Assembly: GCF_009389715.1 (NCBI RefSeq)
Contig: NC_052392.1
Coordinates: 38,807,410-38,871,409, forward strand
Direction of reading: 5' to 3'
DNA: 64,000 bases
From: Phoenix dactylifera
Lineage: Eukaryota; Streptophyta; Magnoliopsida; Arecales; Arecaceae
Below, piece by piece: positions 10,885 to 23,628 of the stretch. The position numbers were made by a program, and so were the translations under genes. Under the pieces are notes generated by a model. It was not told the origin of the DNA, did no database searches, and saw only the letters and a list, made by a program, of their open reading frames with translations. Numbering within the stretch: the first letter of the stretch is position 1; every line of letters starts with the position of its first letter.

Positions 10885-13800
10885 CCTGCAGAAGGTTATA
10901 AGCTTGAGATTAGGCCTTTGTATGGAATGCCCTAGTTTCTGAAACTGAGTGCACAGATTTGTGTGCAACGCCTGAGGAGAGAGCTCTTTCGGGTTTTCCA
11001 AAGCGCTGATCACAGAGCCTGCTGCAACATTAATCTGTGGAACAACAAAGAAAAGGTTAAATAAATTACCTTAGAAAATTTTTTTCATGAGAATAGCTTA
11101 GAATGAGGATTGAAAATGAATCATGTACAAATTATAGCAAAAGGCTAAATGTTTATTCTCTTATGGGCATAAGAGTTTCTTAAAATACCATCATCATAAT
11201 CATCCAAGTCATTCCCCTCAAAGAGCACGGGATGTAGAGTACAACTCTAAGAAGGTTACCACTGAGTGCTTGCTCACTCTTTGCCGCTTAGGCAAGAGGT
11301 GAGGAGTTCGACTCTAGTTGGAGTCAGCCTTTAACAGGTGCGGTGGACATAGGGTAGAAGGAGAGGATTAGCCACTCCTAATCTCCTACCAAAAGGAAAA
11401 CATCTAAGAAGCTTCTGTGGAAGGGGAAACTTTAATGCCCAATGCCAATATCAAGTCAAGCCTATGAATTTGGTGTGGAATTCCTAATGAAGGCAAATTT
11501 AAGAAAGAGAGGGACAAACGCTTGAATAATGCAAGGCTAATTAGTCGTCAGAGAGATCTATTTTCACGCTCATGCAAAGAAATAACAACCCTTCAAAAAC
11601 TCTCCAAAACTTGGAAAAGTCCAGACAAAGGGTTAGGATGATTAATTTAATATGGAGAGTTGTATTTGCCTCAAGGCACAAATAAGCCAAGAAGCCAAGT
11701 AATTGTTTTTACTATGATATAAATCTCATAATATAGTAGATAATAGTGTGATAACACAATATGAGAAATTAAAGTGATGAAAGTTGCACTGGTTGGAAAT
11801 AGTAGAGTCTCTGATTTCTATGAGCTGCTGAAAACTTCTATGGTTTAGATGCAAACTATCTATCCCATTACAAGATTTACAAATGGGGCATTGTTAGCAC
11901 TCACTTATGGTATTAAGGATTCTAGCACTTGTTTTAGTCAGCTTTGTTCTTAGCAACACTCCCCTTTGCAAGAAAACTGAGCATAATAATTTCCTAGTCA
12001 ACATACACTACGAGGCTCCAATCATTCATCATATAGATCAAACATATGAAAAATAGAAATAAACATGAAATCAGCCAAATATTGGTGCTCATAAATGAGT
12101 GTCACAAATATAGCCTTGTGAACAGTGAAATAGTAATGGTTCGGCACAAGCTTATTTGAAAAATTCACTATAAACAGTTAAAAACCTTATGCATAAGTGT
12201 AGGATTTCCATTTTTCTTAAATTTTAAATTGAGAAGTTAATCTAAAAATAAGTGCAGTTATACATATATGAGACTCCATACAAAAAATCTCATTTATATT
12301 TTTTTCATGTGCCATAAAGGCATTCAGCAAGAAATTACTTTGTAGTGGGTAAGATTATCATGGACAACACTACACACCATTCTCCCATTTCGGACATTTC
12401 TTCTAGAAGGATGAGGACGGGTTGATACATTCTAGTCTAAATTATTTTCAGGAGTTCAATTAAATTCCCAATAACTTGGGGATAATTGAAAGTCATAAAA
12501 AGGCAAATTTTTGATATCCTCCAAGATAATGCATCTGCGCGTCAAAGAAGAGTAGCCCGCCCAGTAAATAAAGGCACTTGCATTTAGAAAGAGCAGCGAA
12601 GCAATGTGACGAGCAAATTCTCGTCTCGAGATGTTAGAAGGTGCAAAAAGATACCTTAATATGATCAGGTGCTCTGTTTATCAGGAAAGCAAAAAAAATA
12701 AAATGATTGGAAAAAAGTTATTGATGCATCTTCTATAAGCTTACACCTAAAAAGAAGATAAACCTTCTTGGAGTTGTGGTCGTCATTCTGACAGTAATTC
12801 ATAAGATTCCACAAGTTAACCACTTACCCTCTTCAATACAATTTAAAATATTGATGCAAAAAGATACGTTTCTAATAACAGAAAATCAGGTATTTTGAAT
12901 GTTCCAAAGGAATGATGGAATAGTGGATGAGTAAGAAACTTTATCCCTTACAAATTGGGGAAGAGAGTGTACAAAAATTAAGAATAGAAGTACAGGTGCG
13001 GCAAATATACAACCGATGAAAATAAAATCTTATTTAATAGTCATTTCTAAATCCATCTGAAAATGTTGTCTTTTATGATAACTCACAAATAAATACATCA
13101 TAACAAGCTTACAGCCATGCTTGCTAGTCCACTTTAGGAAAATATTCTGGGCCCTGGTAGTTGAATATATGAGCAAATCCATTGGCTCTCCTCTTATTAC
13201 TGTTTCACAGTAGTTGTGGTTCCATAATCACTAAGTTTAGTTTATCTTTGATACCTAAGAGAATTAGGAATGTAGTGATTTAAACAATCTAGATTCCCAC
13301 CTTTGTCATTAAACCATGGTTCCAATAAAAATGTGAACAGTGAAAATATGTCTGCTACACCACACAACATTCACTGATAATTCTTTTGCTAAATCAAGTT
13401 CCACACTATTTTTGGCTTCATGGGCACTAGGTTCATCTTAGCTCCCTATGAGGTACGAAAATGTATTTATACAAAAAATCATGGATTCCATAATGTCATG
13501 AAACCATGGAATGCCGTACCGGCCCGGTCCTAGACCGGTACCGGAACCACAAGAAAACCGGTATCTCCGGTTTTCTTGTGCGAACCGGCCGATACGGAGC
13601 CCGTACCGGTCGGTACCGGCCGGTACCGCTTGATACCGGCCTCGTACCGGTGCGAACCGGCTGGTTCGCACCGGTACGAATTTTTTTTTTTTTTATGAAC
13701 CACAGCGCGAGGCGTTGTGGTTTTTGGCTCGTGGTACCGGCCGGTACTGTACCGATACCGGCCAGTACGTACCGGACCGGACCGGTACCATACCGGTCCG

Positions 13801-16266
13801 GCCCGCCACCGGTACGCCGACCAGTACCGATACGGCGGACCTTGTATGAAACCATGGTCATACAAGAAGTGTTTAACATTGCAATTATATGTGCCAAATC
13901 ACACAAAATTGAATCAGCATAAGGTACATAAGTGGAAAAACCTAATAAAGAGTTATTTGAAGTCCTAAATTCTTCATGATCACTCAAGCAAATTGATTAA
14001 TGCAGCTGCTTTTAGGATTGCAGCAATATGGAGTTACCATAGGGCAAATGGGAACAATGTTACATAATAAGAAGCTTTGTCAATCATGCAATGAGCTTAT
14101 AGATACTTAGAACCCCTAGTTGCAGCTCTCTTTAGGTCATGCAGTAAATACAACGACATGCACAAGTGTCTCATTGATATAACAAGAAGTAAAATATTTC
14201 TCTTAACTGATAGAGGAAACCATTACTGCAGCATTATTACCTTTCTTAGCAAATTTTTTGGCATATTAGGTCTGAGATTAATACATGTTTCAGCAACACT
14301 CTTGTATGAAGAACAAGAACTACTCTAATAAGTGCTCTTTTGTTGGAATGACTTATGTGCTGCTGATTGCATGACAAGTTTTCGCGTTGATGAGAACTGG
14401 ATGTGAGGAAGTTGGCACAGGAGGAGGATTTCAAACATATTTTTCTCCAGCCCATAAAGTTATTTGCTTGTTTGTCCAGGCTTGCCATCATCATCCGTTT
14501 GTCAACATGCACTAACCAAATAGTTTCAATGAGTATAACTGATTCCAAGCTTCATATCTTTATAGCCCACTTGGTATATGAACGATGTTCAAAGATTTGA
14601 TTTTGTTCAGATATATTCCAATTTTGGCAGTTCAAAGGTTTTGACTCCAATTTTTGAGAATTTCAGCTGGTGAAATTAAGGAAACCATAAAATATAAAAA
14701 AGAGAAATTAAAGGAAGGAACATATTAAATCACATCAATTCACAAAAATAAATTAGTCATATTTTTATATTGTATCCAAGACTTTTTGGTATATTATTTT
14801 AGTAGTTTCACATATGCATGCAAGCACAGGCGCATATGCATGCACAACAAACACAAACACACACACAAGAATGTAGCACACGACCATTTAAATGTCTATG
14901 AGATTTTAGTTCTAAAATTGCCAAAATTATTTTTAAAAAACTAGATTTCTTTGGAACAGATCATCAAAATCTTTCCATATCTAAACAAAACTTGCCACAA
15001 TAGGTTTCATTCATGGAACAGAAATGATGACAATAGAATAAACTAACATATACACAAGTTCTGGCTTGGTGAGTCAATTCCACAAAGCTCTAGAACTGAC
15101 TTAATTTTGGGCTAGTGGCTTCTGAAACCACAATATGTCACTCAATTCAGAGTTTTGATCGAAATCAGCAACAATATAAAACAGCTAATTGTTCCCCTTG
15201 CAAAATTTATCTATCTAAATACAGCTAATCTATGCCCTCCTTTCTTTCAAAAACTCTACCATTAGTAAAGCATCCAAACCACTTCTTTTGCTACCCACAA
15301 TAGAAATACATGGAAAGCATCAACCATGTTGCTGGAGTTATTGTACCTATTATAACTCAATCATCATCGAAAACCAATTCCATTTGAAGCAATGTCTTTG
15401 CAGCAGACCATTAGAAGGTTATATAACCTTAAAACCATCCAACTAACCAGAAGACGGCTTATATTCTGTGAGGAAACAATAAGCTGCTAAAACCTTTCAA
15501 ATAATAGCTATATGGATATTTGGATATACTCTATCTGCTAGGTACAAGTACAAAACTCTAACTTAAAAAACCTAGGGAAAAAAGAAAAGTTTCATTTCCA
15601 GCATCTCCAATCAGCTTCAAATTCCCAAAATTAGGTAACTACGTATTTCTATAAACTCTCCGAATTAACAGTATGGAAATCCCTCTCCCTCAGAAATTTG
15701 GGCACTAAGTGATCTACACCATCTCTTGTATAAATCCTCAATCCACCATTATTATTTCCTTCTTTCGAACATGTATCAAACCCAGCTCTTCCTGCTTCTC
15801 CCATGCTTTAAGCTCTTAACTAATCCCTTATGTCTTCAACTCCTCAACATGCATGCCTAAAAGAAAAGCTTCAACTTTCCAATTTTTCATAACAATCTAT
15901 TCATTCCCAAGAAAAAATTCTGCAGCTTGTTTTAGTCACAGTGCTTCTGGATTAAATTAAAGTGCACATCATGATTTTAATGTGCCCATAAAAGAAATTA
16001 TTGGAATTTAAAAAAAAAATAAACATACGCACCATGCATGTTGGTTGGATTTTTTTTTAAATTTTCGAAACCCATCACGAATCTAATATGAAATAAACCA
16101 ATATATAAATATATGTTTGTACCGATTGCGAAGCGATCTTCAGCAGAGACTTCGCGATGGGCAAAATGCAAAACCTGTATCCAAATTGAAAACCGTAAAA
16201 CTAAGTCGAACAAAAGAATTTCCAAACATTTATTCTATATATATCAAGAGATCTGCATCAAAATTT

Positions 16267-16304
<38 letters not shown>

Positions 16305-16530
16305 CACATTCCTCTTCCACCGGCCAAGGCTTGTTCCGAGGGATCCTTCCATTCATCGAAACTGTAACAAGACAAGAAGTTAATTTATGAGATGAAATTA
16401 AAACAAAAAAAAAAGCGATGAATCGAGAGAGATACATCCAGCCGTAACGCTTGTCGAACAACAAGCGTTGCGTAGGCCGTCCGGTCGGCGTCGGCAGATT
16501 GATGGACGGCCCTGATGCGCTCGCCTCCAT
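10852..16530 (-). CDS. Small conserved plant protein of unknown function (127 aa, four exons)
   Basis: Exons on the minus strand: 16530-16436, 16361-16308, 16174-16123 and 11034-10852. Splice sites are all GT-AG and phases agree; the product has 127 residues. It reads MEASASGPSINLPTPTGRP, then QRLLFDKRYGWIFDEWKDPS, EQALAGGRGMFCILPIAKSL and LKIASQSINVAAGSVISALE, and ends DSPMDSTQAM. The block from GRPTQRLLFD to the INVAAGSV segment matches a plant-only small protein family I remember but cannot name with certainty; I know no function. A hydrophobic patch (MFCILPIAKSLL) could touch a membrane but is weak as a membrane span. The start at 16530 is preferred over an in-frame ATG at 16629 because family members begin shortly before the GRPTQR block. 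Introns are 74, 133 and 5,088 bp; the last contains a hairpin-rich repeat. Confidence 0.8.
11035..16122. other. Large third intron of the small conserved gene
   Basis: 5.1 kb of AT-rich sequence between exons 3 and 4. Besides the GGTACCG-rich element at 13505-13844, I see no exon-like or coding stretch. A segment near 11230-11390 has a tRNA B-box-like word (GAGTTCGACTCT) but no convincing A-box. Confidence 0.6.
13505..13844. mobile_element. GGTACCG hairpin element, copy A (hAT-like non-autonomous transposon candidate)
   Basis: 340 bp packed with degenerate GGTACCG/CCGGTACC units in both orientations, able to fold on itself, interrupted by a T run at 13681-13694. The sequences beside the proposed ends, CATGAAAC on the left and TATGAAAC on the right, match at 7 of 8 bases, as expected of an 8-bp target duplication. 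The right end reads CGGACCTTG, close to the CGAACCTTG end of copy B. The transposon class is inference. Confidence 0.6.
16270..16302. repeat. (GA)n microsatellite just inside an intron
   Basis: About 16 GA units. On the gene strand this is a CT tract starting only a few bases downstream of the exon-2 splice donor (exon ends at 16308) of the small conserved gene. Confidence 0.95.
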
Positions 16531-18624
16531 GTCAAGACTGGGGTTTTGGGTGGGACGAGGGGAAGGCGAAGGGGGAAAGCGGACGAGACGCTTCCGCTTC
16601 GCCTTGTGATAACCTTTCCGTGCTCGCACATGAATTGTTGTATAGAAACGCTGAATCTGCCGTCGGTTTTGTTCATTAAATGCATCAGGCCCGTCCGTTT
16701 ATGAGGTCCAAATGGAGGAAGCGTCTGGATCTCTCGCACGGTTGAATGGGTGGACCTTGGGGACCAAGGTTCGGACGGTGATTGCAGCTGAGGACTATTA
16801 GATCTTTGATATCTCGATTTTTTTTATGTAGAACTACGAATAGCTTGGACTAGCATGTGCTATGCATGGCGTGAGCTGCGAGCCCGTGCTGTCATGCTCA
16901 AGGGCGATTTGGCTATAGTTATTACTTAAATTCAACAGGGTGTTGAGGAGATGGGCGATCTGTTGCTCAGAAATATTTAGGCTATGATCAATGATAGAAT
17001 GGTCTTGCAAGCAAAGCACGTATATTGTAAGCCTATGAAATTAGGTTTTTTGCCTAGCAATAAATACATCGACGATCGTGACTTTGACAATACCCCCTCA
17101 TCGCCCGGGCTAGCATGCGCGCATGTGGTCACCAGCGCACTACCTCAGAATCCAACTTGGGCTTCTTGGAAAAAGTTTCCATATAAGCAAGAAGACTTAA
17201 CAAATAGGGGTTAAGGTAGATTTTATTTTCTAAAATTTAATTAAAACTCTAACAATAACCACGAGCAGTTAAATGAGTTAGATAATAATGTTAACGGAGC
17301 AAGATGTTAGAGCACAAATTGGATGTCGTACAAAGTGGGTTCATTGGATTTCACCTCTGGCACAGTGGGCAATCCCTTGCTAGAGCACTTAGTTCATGAA
17401 TAGTTGAAATTGTCAATAGATTTTTCACAATCATTTAGAGGGTTATAGTCAGAAAATTCTGACAGAAAATCACGATAAACACAAAGGTAGCAAAGTTTCT
17501 TTGGTTTCATATACACAAGCATTCAAAGCTTTAATCATGAAAAAATAACTTGTTTTTTGTTCACTCTATAGTTGGATTTCTTGCATCCTCCTGCATCAGA
17601 AATCTCATCAAGCGAGGCATATTATTGTGCCCTTGGATTCTTCTCGCATTATTTGGTATTATAGCTTTTCTTTTGTTTTTGATCAAAATAATGGTCAGCC
17701 CACCATAAATTTCATTGAAGAGGTGAAAATTATAGAGTACATGAGCAGGGAGGAAACTTCAAAGACATCATTTGGCATTATAGAGAAATAATATCTCTGA
17801 AGTTTCCTTCCTATCAGGTGCTCTAAGAAAAATTATTAATAATGTACATGCACATCACTGAGTTACTTGATTTGTTGTAAAACAAGATTCATTAATTTAC
17901 ACAGGGTGCATGAAGCAACGATCTTTGGATCCTCTGAAGATGACATTAATGCCATTAGTACTTTTCCATAAGAACAGTGACTAACTTGAAGGTCTACTAG
18001 TGTAACAATAAAAAAATAAAAAAAGGACAGGCGAGACTCGCCTTGGATCCTCGACAGTCCCACTCGTCTCTAGTGGCTCAAAAGACTAAGAGCAACATGG
18101 CAATTCTTCTACCAATCTTTTTTAAATAAAACTCCATTTATCTAGAAGAAGTTGATCCAGTCTTAACGCAACCTATCAATTCTAAGTAGCCAGATGTGTT
18201 AGTTTTAGCTTCATTTCATGTCATTCTAGAAAACTTTGTAATGGTCAGTATTTGCTAGAATATTTTTTTTCTTCCCTTTCTGACTCTCTCATCATTCTAG
18301 TCTTTAGAACAATACATGACTTGCCCATTTCAGTATTAAATTAGATAGATACAAGCATGATAAATTCCAGGGAATCTTCTTGTTATGCTATCACCAAATT
18401 GATTGGGAAATGAGCAACTAAGAACTGGCCTTACTACTAGCCCGGTTCCCCCGTTCATTGCCGACCGCTTCCTTAGCATTGAAGGCTTCTAACCTCTTTA
18501 TTCCTTCTCCACCTTCCAAAAGTTTTTTAAGTATTACAAGATTTTAGAATTCTTTCATCCTTGACCGGTCAAAATCGTGATACAATCTTGACAAAGACTC
18601 TTTCAGCCACCTTTTCCACTAGCC
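16531..18624. other. Divergent intergenic region
   Basis: Lies between the start of the minus-strand small conserved gene and the plus-strand PP2C gene, so it should hold both promoters. GC content is higher near 16530-16760, as in a 5' untranslated region or promoter. No other gene is recognised. Confidence 0.5.
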
Positions 18625-18631
18625 TATAAAA
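18625..18631 (+). promoter_or_regulatory. Candidate TATA box of the PP2C gene
   Basis: TATAAAA lies 116 bp upstream of the PP2C start codon, a reasonable distance for a plant core promoter with a short leader. Support is positional only. Confidence 0.4.
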
Positions 18632-18746
18632 TCCATGCTAAGAGGCTTGGTCTTGGGATAGAAAGATGCCCTGCTTTTTCACCACCCGAAGTGGCCTAAG
18701 GACCGAATACCAAAGAAGAGAAGTTCAGTGAGAAAAGACCAGGGAA

Positions 18747-21366
18747 ATGGCTGACGAGGTTGATCTCCTGCGGCCTCTCGTTTCCACCCTCGTAGACTTC
18801 ATCCAAGTTCCTAGAAAGAACGTATTCGTGGCTCTGAGCTCCAGTTCTCCTTCATATCCTCCTCTTTCATGGGAGAGGTTCTTCGTCGAGCCACCTGCTT
18901 TACCTCCGTCAAAGAAGCCGAGAGATGAGGCATCCTTGTACACTTCAGAAGGATACGAGCGAGAGAATTCAAAGCTATGGAGGCAGGGATCGATCTCCAG
19001 AGGTGAAGGCTTTCAAGTGGAGAATTTGGGTAGCTACTATGCAGTGACGCCACCTTCTAGTCTCCAAGATGGTGATGCTAAGGTTGCTATTTTCATGAAT
19101 GAGGAATGTAAGAGAGGATTGGAGTCTTTGTCAATAAGCATGGTGGATGAAACTAAGATGTCACGCAAGGTGAGAAAGAGGCCAGCAAGGATAATCATAC
19201 CGGAGTCTTGCGTGAGTATGTGTTTTGGTGAGGTGGGTAAGGGGAAGGACTTGGTTGAGAAGGAGATCGAGGTTGAAGGTGCTGAGTATTGCTTGGCAAG
19301 CAGGAAAGGAAGCAGGTCTGTGATGGAAGATGGCTATGGGGCCATAACCAACATCAATGGAGACTCAAAACAGGTAGAGGCGTAATCTCTCTCTCTTTCT
19401 CGATCTCTCTATCTATCTCTATATCTATCTCTCCATTTCTCTCTTGGAACTTCCTAACACATTAGATTATTGAACTTGATAAAGTATGCTTGGCGTGAGA
19501 AAAGTTCTGGGTGCTTTTTATCATATTACTTCAAGATTCATTGATTTACTAGTTCTTCCAAAATTAGGAGGAAGGGAGGGGGGGGGTTGTGGAAGAAGCA
19601 CAAACAACCCCTGCTCAGGGTGGGGGAGAGAGAAGAAATCTCTTTCCAGATACAATGCGGATGTCAGAACAAATATTTTATTATGCATTTCATGGAATCT
19701 AAACAGATTATGCTGCTGCATTTAATTCTTGTTATGTACACTCATGAATGAAAATAGAAGTTAGTATATGAAAAGAAAATTGATTGTATGCACAAGAAAA
19801 AAAGGTTCATTGGGCTCACCAAGGCTCATTTGCCAACTCCACAACCAACTAATCTGCTATATTTGGCAACAAATCTGCGAGCTGCACCAATCTGCTCTCA
19901 CCGCATGGCAAGATAGCATTACTCTTTTAATAACCATCGGCCATGGAAACCAACATCCACCAATGTCCATTGTGGCCTACTTCTTATATCTATTTTGTGC
20001 AGACTATCAAAATTAAACTTAGCATAAGAGACACCATTATGATTCACTCATTTGGATTTCTCCAGGCTTTTTTTGGTGTGTTTGATGGGCATGGAGGCCG
20101 TGCGGCTGTGGACTTTGTCACAGAGAAGCTAGGGAACAATATTCTAGCAGCTCTCTCTCAGCTAAAGGAGAAAGAAAACCAATTAGAACTTGCAATCAGA
20201 GCAGGCTACCTGACCACAGATAGCCAGTTACTTAGTCAGGTATGGTGCACCATGCAAAAAATTAAACCAATACTGAGTAAACTGTTTGGCTATGTATGGT
20301 TCAGCAGTTATGTTCATTGCTACAATCAACCATCATTACCTCTGTGTTTCCATAATTCTGTTTCATCTGGTCATGTTGGACTAGGAACTATTGATGGTTG
20401 GTATCTCAAAATTCATGAGCAATGGATATCTTTAACCATTTTATCTTGTTACTTATATAAGATATAAGCAGTGGGTAAATAAAATGAAATATTTGTTAAA
20501 AAGCTCAGTTTTCAGCAGTCATCAAATGCCTTCCTCTGTTCCTAACCTAATAGATGACTTGGTCAAATTGACTAGAAAATAAACCTGCTTCTTTAGTCTC
20601 ATTTTTTCATTCTGTAGCAATTGACAAAAATTGATGGCCCATTCCTTGTGCATGAACAGGGTGTGAGTAGTGGAGCATGTGTAGCTACTGTTCTATTGAA
20701 GGGTGGGGAGCTACATGTAGCAAATGCAGGTGATTGTAGAATAGTCATGAGTAGAAAGGGTGCTGCTAATGTCCTAACAAGAGACCATCGTCCTGGAAGA
20801 GAAGATGAACGAGTTCGGATTGAGAGCTCGGTAAATTTCTTCCGTAACTTTGATTAACTTTGATCGTGCCATCCACGGCCATGGCCCTTTTAGCATGGTA
20901 TTCTCAATTATTTTATGGACTAATCTCAACGCAGGGGGGCTATGTCAGTTGCCACAACGGTGTGTGGAGAGTGCAGGACTCCCTGGCCATATCGAGAGCA
21001 ATTGGTGATATAAGCATGAAAGAATGGATAATTTCTGAACCTGAGATTAAAAGGCTCCATCTTATGTCGGATTGTGAGTTTCTGATAATAGCTTCTGATG
21101 GACTGTGGGACAAGGTTTGTGTAGTATAAATTTCCTGTTTTCTATCTTTTTCTCTATCTCTTTGACTACTCGATACTTGATAGAACTTATGTCTCTAATT
21201 TGCTGAATTTGGACTGGTTTAGGTTACTAATCAGGAGGCAGTGGATGTTGTCATGAGACACAAAAACTCCATAAAATCTTGCAAAGACCTTGTGGACATC
21301 TCTTCTAGTAGAGGCTGCAGGGATGATATAACAGTCATGGTGGTGGACCTTCAAAGATTTCTGTAG
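18747..21366 (+). CDS. Protein phosphatase 2C, AP2C-like (clade B style)
   Basis: A metal-dependent Ser/Thr phosphatase of the plant PP2C family. Exons 18747-19373, 20066-20239, 20660-20830, 20935-21114 and 21223-21366 are all in phase 0 with GT-AG borders and give 431 residues. The catalytic domain starts near residue 185 ([19 protein letters not shown]). It carries [52 protein letters not shown] and the closing [12 protein letters not shown], so the metal-binding aspartates are present. Before it, [13 protein letters not shown] fits the basic-plus-hydrophobic kinase interaction motif of AP2C phosphatases, which inactivate MAP kinases in stress and wound signalling. That subfamily role is inferred from the motif. 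The long N-terminus (about 180 residues, Ser-rich) is typical of the group. The last exon is slightly shorter than in relatives I recall. Confidence 0.93.
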
Positions 21367-23440
21367 GTGGCTAGATTACCTTCTAGCAACAACAGCTTGA
21401 AGCAATGACCATAGGTAAGACTTAAAAAGAAGAAAGAGTGCAGATTAAAAGCTCGGCGAGGAGATTTTGTACATAGTAATTTTGTTTATTAGGCTCAGAT
21501 TATTTCTTCTTTTTTTTTACCACTTTGTCACGTATCACTTGGTTGGTCTCACCTCTTAACTGACAAGTAGAAGAGGTGGAAAATAATGAACAAAAAAGTT
21601 TCAAGAAATAAAGATGACAACTAAAGAAGTTTCAAGAATTGAGGATGACAATTTGTTGGAAGCTATTAGTTCTTCGCATATATGAAGCTCTTTTTCTCTA
21701 CATTTGCATTTAGATAGTACTAGCAATACCAAAGAACTTAGCAGTGGTAGAAGCAAAATGAACTAATCTCAGTATCAAAAAATCAAAATTTTGTTCCTAG
21801 AAGCTATGAAGCATCTTTCAGAAAATTTGAATATGAATTAGAAGCATTGAAGTTTCAATATTTTTCTTGGTATCCCACGATGCTGGCCAGGATCAGACTT
21901 CATGCTTCAAGTTTCTGATTACAAGCAATAGCAATCGAAACGCCATCTTAGTTCTGTTTTCAAGTCAAATTCTTAGCAGCTTTTCATAAAATGAAAATTC
22001 TATGTTTCTACTTAGTGTTGCGGTCTTCATTGCAAATTTTGTGCGGCAGATATTTCAGCCATTTTAGTCCTCACTGATGGACCTCTCTTTAGGGGCTCTT
22101 ACTTGACCATTTCAGTCATGGGATATATGAAATGAAATTTCCATGGCACTCCTGATTTTGTCCATATTCCTTCTCTTCTTCACTATATTCCCTCTCTTGC
22201 CACCTGAAGGTTTGACAACCAAGTTTCAAAGACTTGTGGCTTGTGTGGTAGTGAGTGGCACCACCCAACATCAGGAATTTGTGTACTTTTTGTGTGGGTG
22301 CATGTTTAGTTCCATATTAGCTATGCACCAGATAAAACTTAGATACTTATATAGGGGCTAAGGAACCCAAATACCATCTTCTGGTTAGCTTTTTTGGGTG
22401 AGGTTCTGGGTCGTTGCAATTTTAGGCTCAGCCAATACAATTGCTGCGAAGGAATAACAGTGATTCTCTAAGGAGAGTGCTTCATATCATACATCAATCA
22501 CCATAGGTAATACCTTTGTCGAGAATAATGATTGGAGTGCCATCTTCTTGAATTGAACTTGAGACATCTCCCAGCACAAGTACTGGATGGAGAGATGCCG
22601 ACAGGCAGACTGGAGTCTGTTGGCATTCCTCATTTAATTTGATCTCGTCTTTCATTAAAGTGCAGCATAAATTTTTGGATCCCAGGTTCCACCAAAAAGT
22701 TACAACTGACTCATTGACAATTCTGATCTTGAATGTATTCCTTGTTACCTCATCCGTAGAGATAGTAAAGCTCGACGTCTTTGATATAATGGAATCTATC
22801 AGTATGCTGAGATTTGTAATTGGGTTTTCATGATCATGACTACTTATGCACTCAACTTATTGTTCATTCTACGATGAACCCTAATTAATTATATCTAAGG
22901 CAGAGTCACTAATCATTATCTAGCCATAGTGAGCCCATATTTGCCTAGTTCATTGGAGTGTCTGGTTTCATTTAAGTTCATAATTCATTCTTTTGATTTG
23001 TATAAGAATCAGAAGATACATATGAAAAATTCTCAAGTAGAATAGCTTGAATTTGTATCCTCCTTCTATGTTCATCTCTCTAGCTTTGGTTTCGAGAGAT
23101 GAACATTAAATAGCTATCATGCTTCATCTGGCTTGTGCTCTGTCTCAACAAATGTCAAGTATTCATGGTTGGTTTCCAATAGGTATGTCCATCTTCCTCG
23201 CTGTCAATTCAAATCAACGCCAGCTGCTTGGCCCAGTGAACTGTGAGGGAAGGACCAAAAATTCCTAATCCTCTCATTTTCCTCATTTCACAGTATACTG
23301 CACTATATCTCCAATGATAATTCCAAACCCACTTGTTATTTAGTGAATAGATATGTAGGTAACCATGAGTCACCCTTTGCGATCTTGAGACTTGGCTTAA
23401 CTTCACTTGTCCAGGGCTTGATCTTTGGCTAAACTATAAA
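21367..23440. other. Downstream of PP2C, no gene seen
   Basis: Contains the PP2C 3' untranslated region. The rest is AT-rich single-copy-looking sequence with only short open frames and no recognised element. Confidence 0.5.
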
Positions 23441-23441
23441 G

Positions 23442-23628
23442 CAAGGTTCGTCGTACCGGTCAGTACTATACCGTATCGAACGTATTGTACCATACCAGTA
23501 CCGAACCAGTATGCACTTTTGTACCGTACCGATACTTAGTATGCCTTGTTGTCTTATACCGCACCATGTACCAACGTTGTAATAGGATGGTACCGATAAG
23601 GGATTTGGTACCAAGTCAGCGAACCTTG
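23442..23628. mobile_element. GGTACCG hairpin element, copy B (hAT-like non-autonomous transposon candidate)
   Basis: 187 bp bounded by perfect 9-bp terminal inverted repeats CAAGGTTCG and CGAACCTTG. The interior is a run of degenerate GTACCG/CGGTAC units. Flanks CTATAAAG and CTATGAAA match at 6 of 8 bases, consistent with a worn 8-bp target duplication. CA...TG ends with 8-bp duplications suggest the hAT superfamily; no transposase is present, so this is a short non-autonomous copy. Confidence 0.6.

Noticed and set aside
11230-11390. Possible SINE with a B-box-like GAGTTCGACTCT
   Set aside because: No A-box at the right distance and no poly(A) tail or target duplication.
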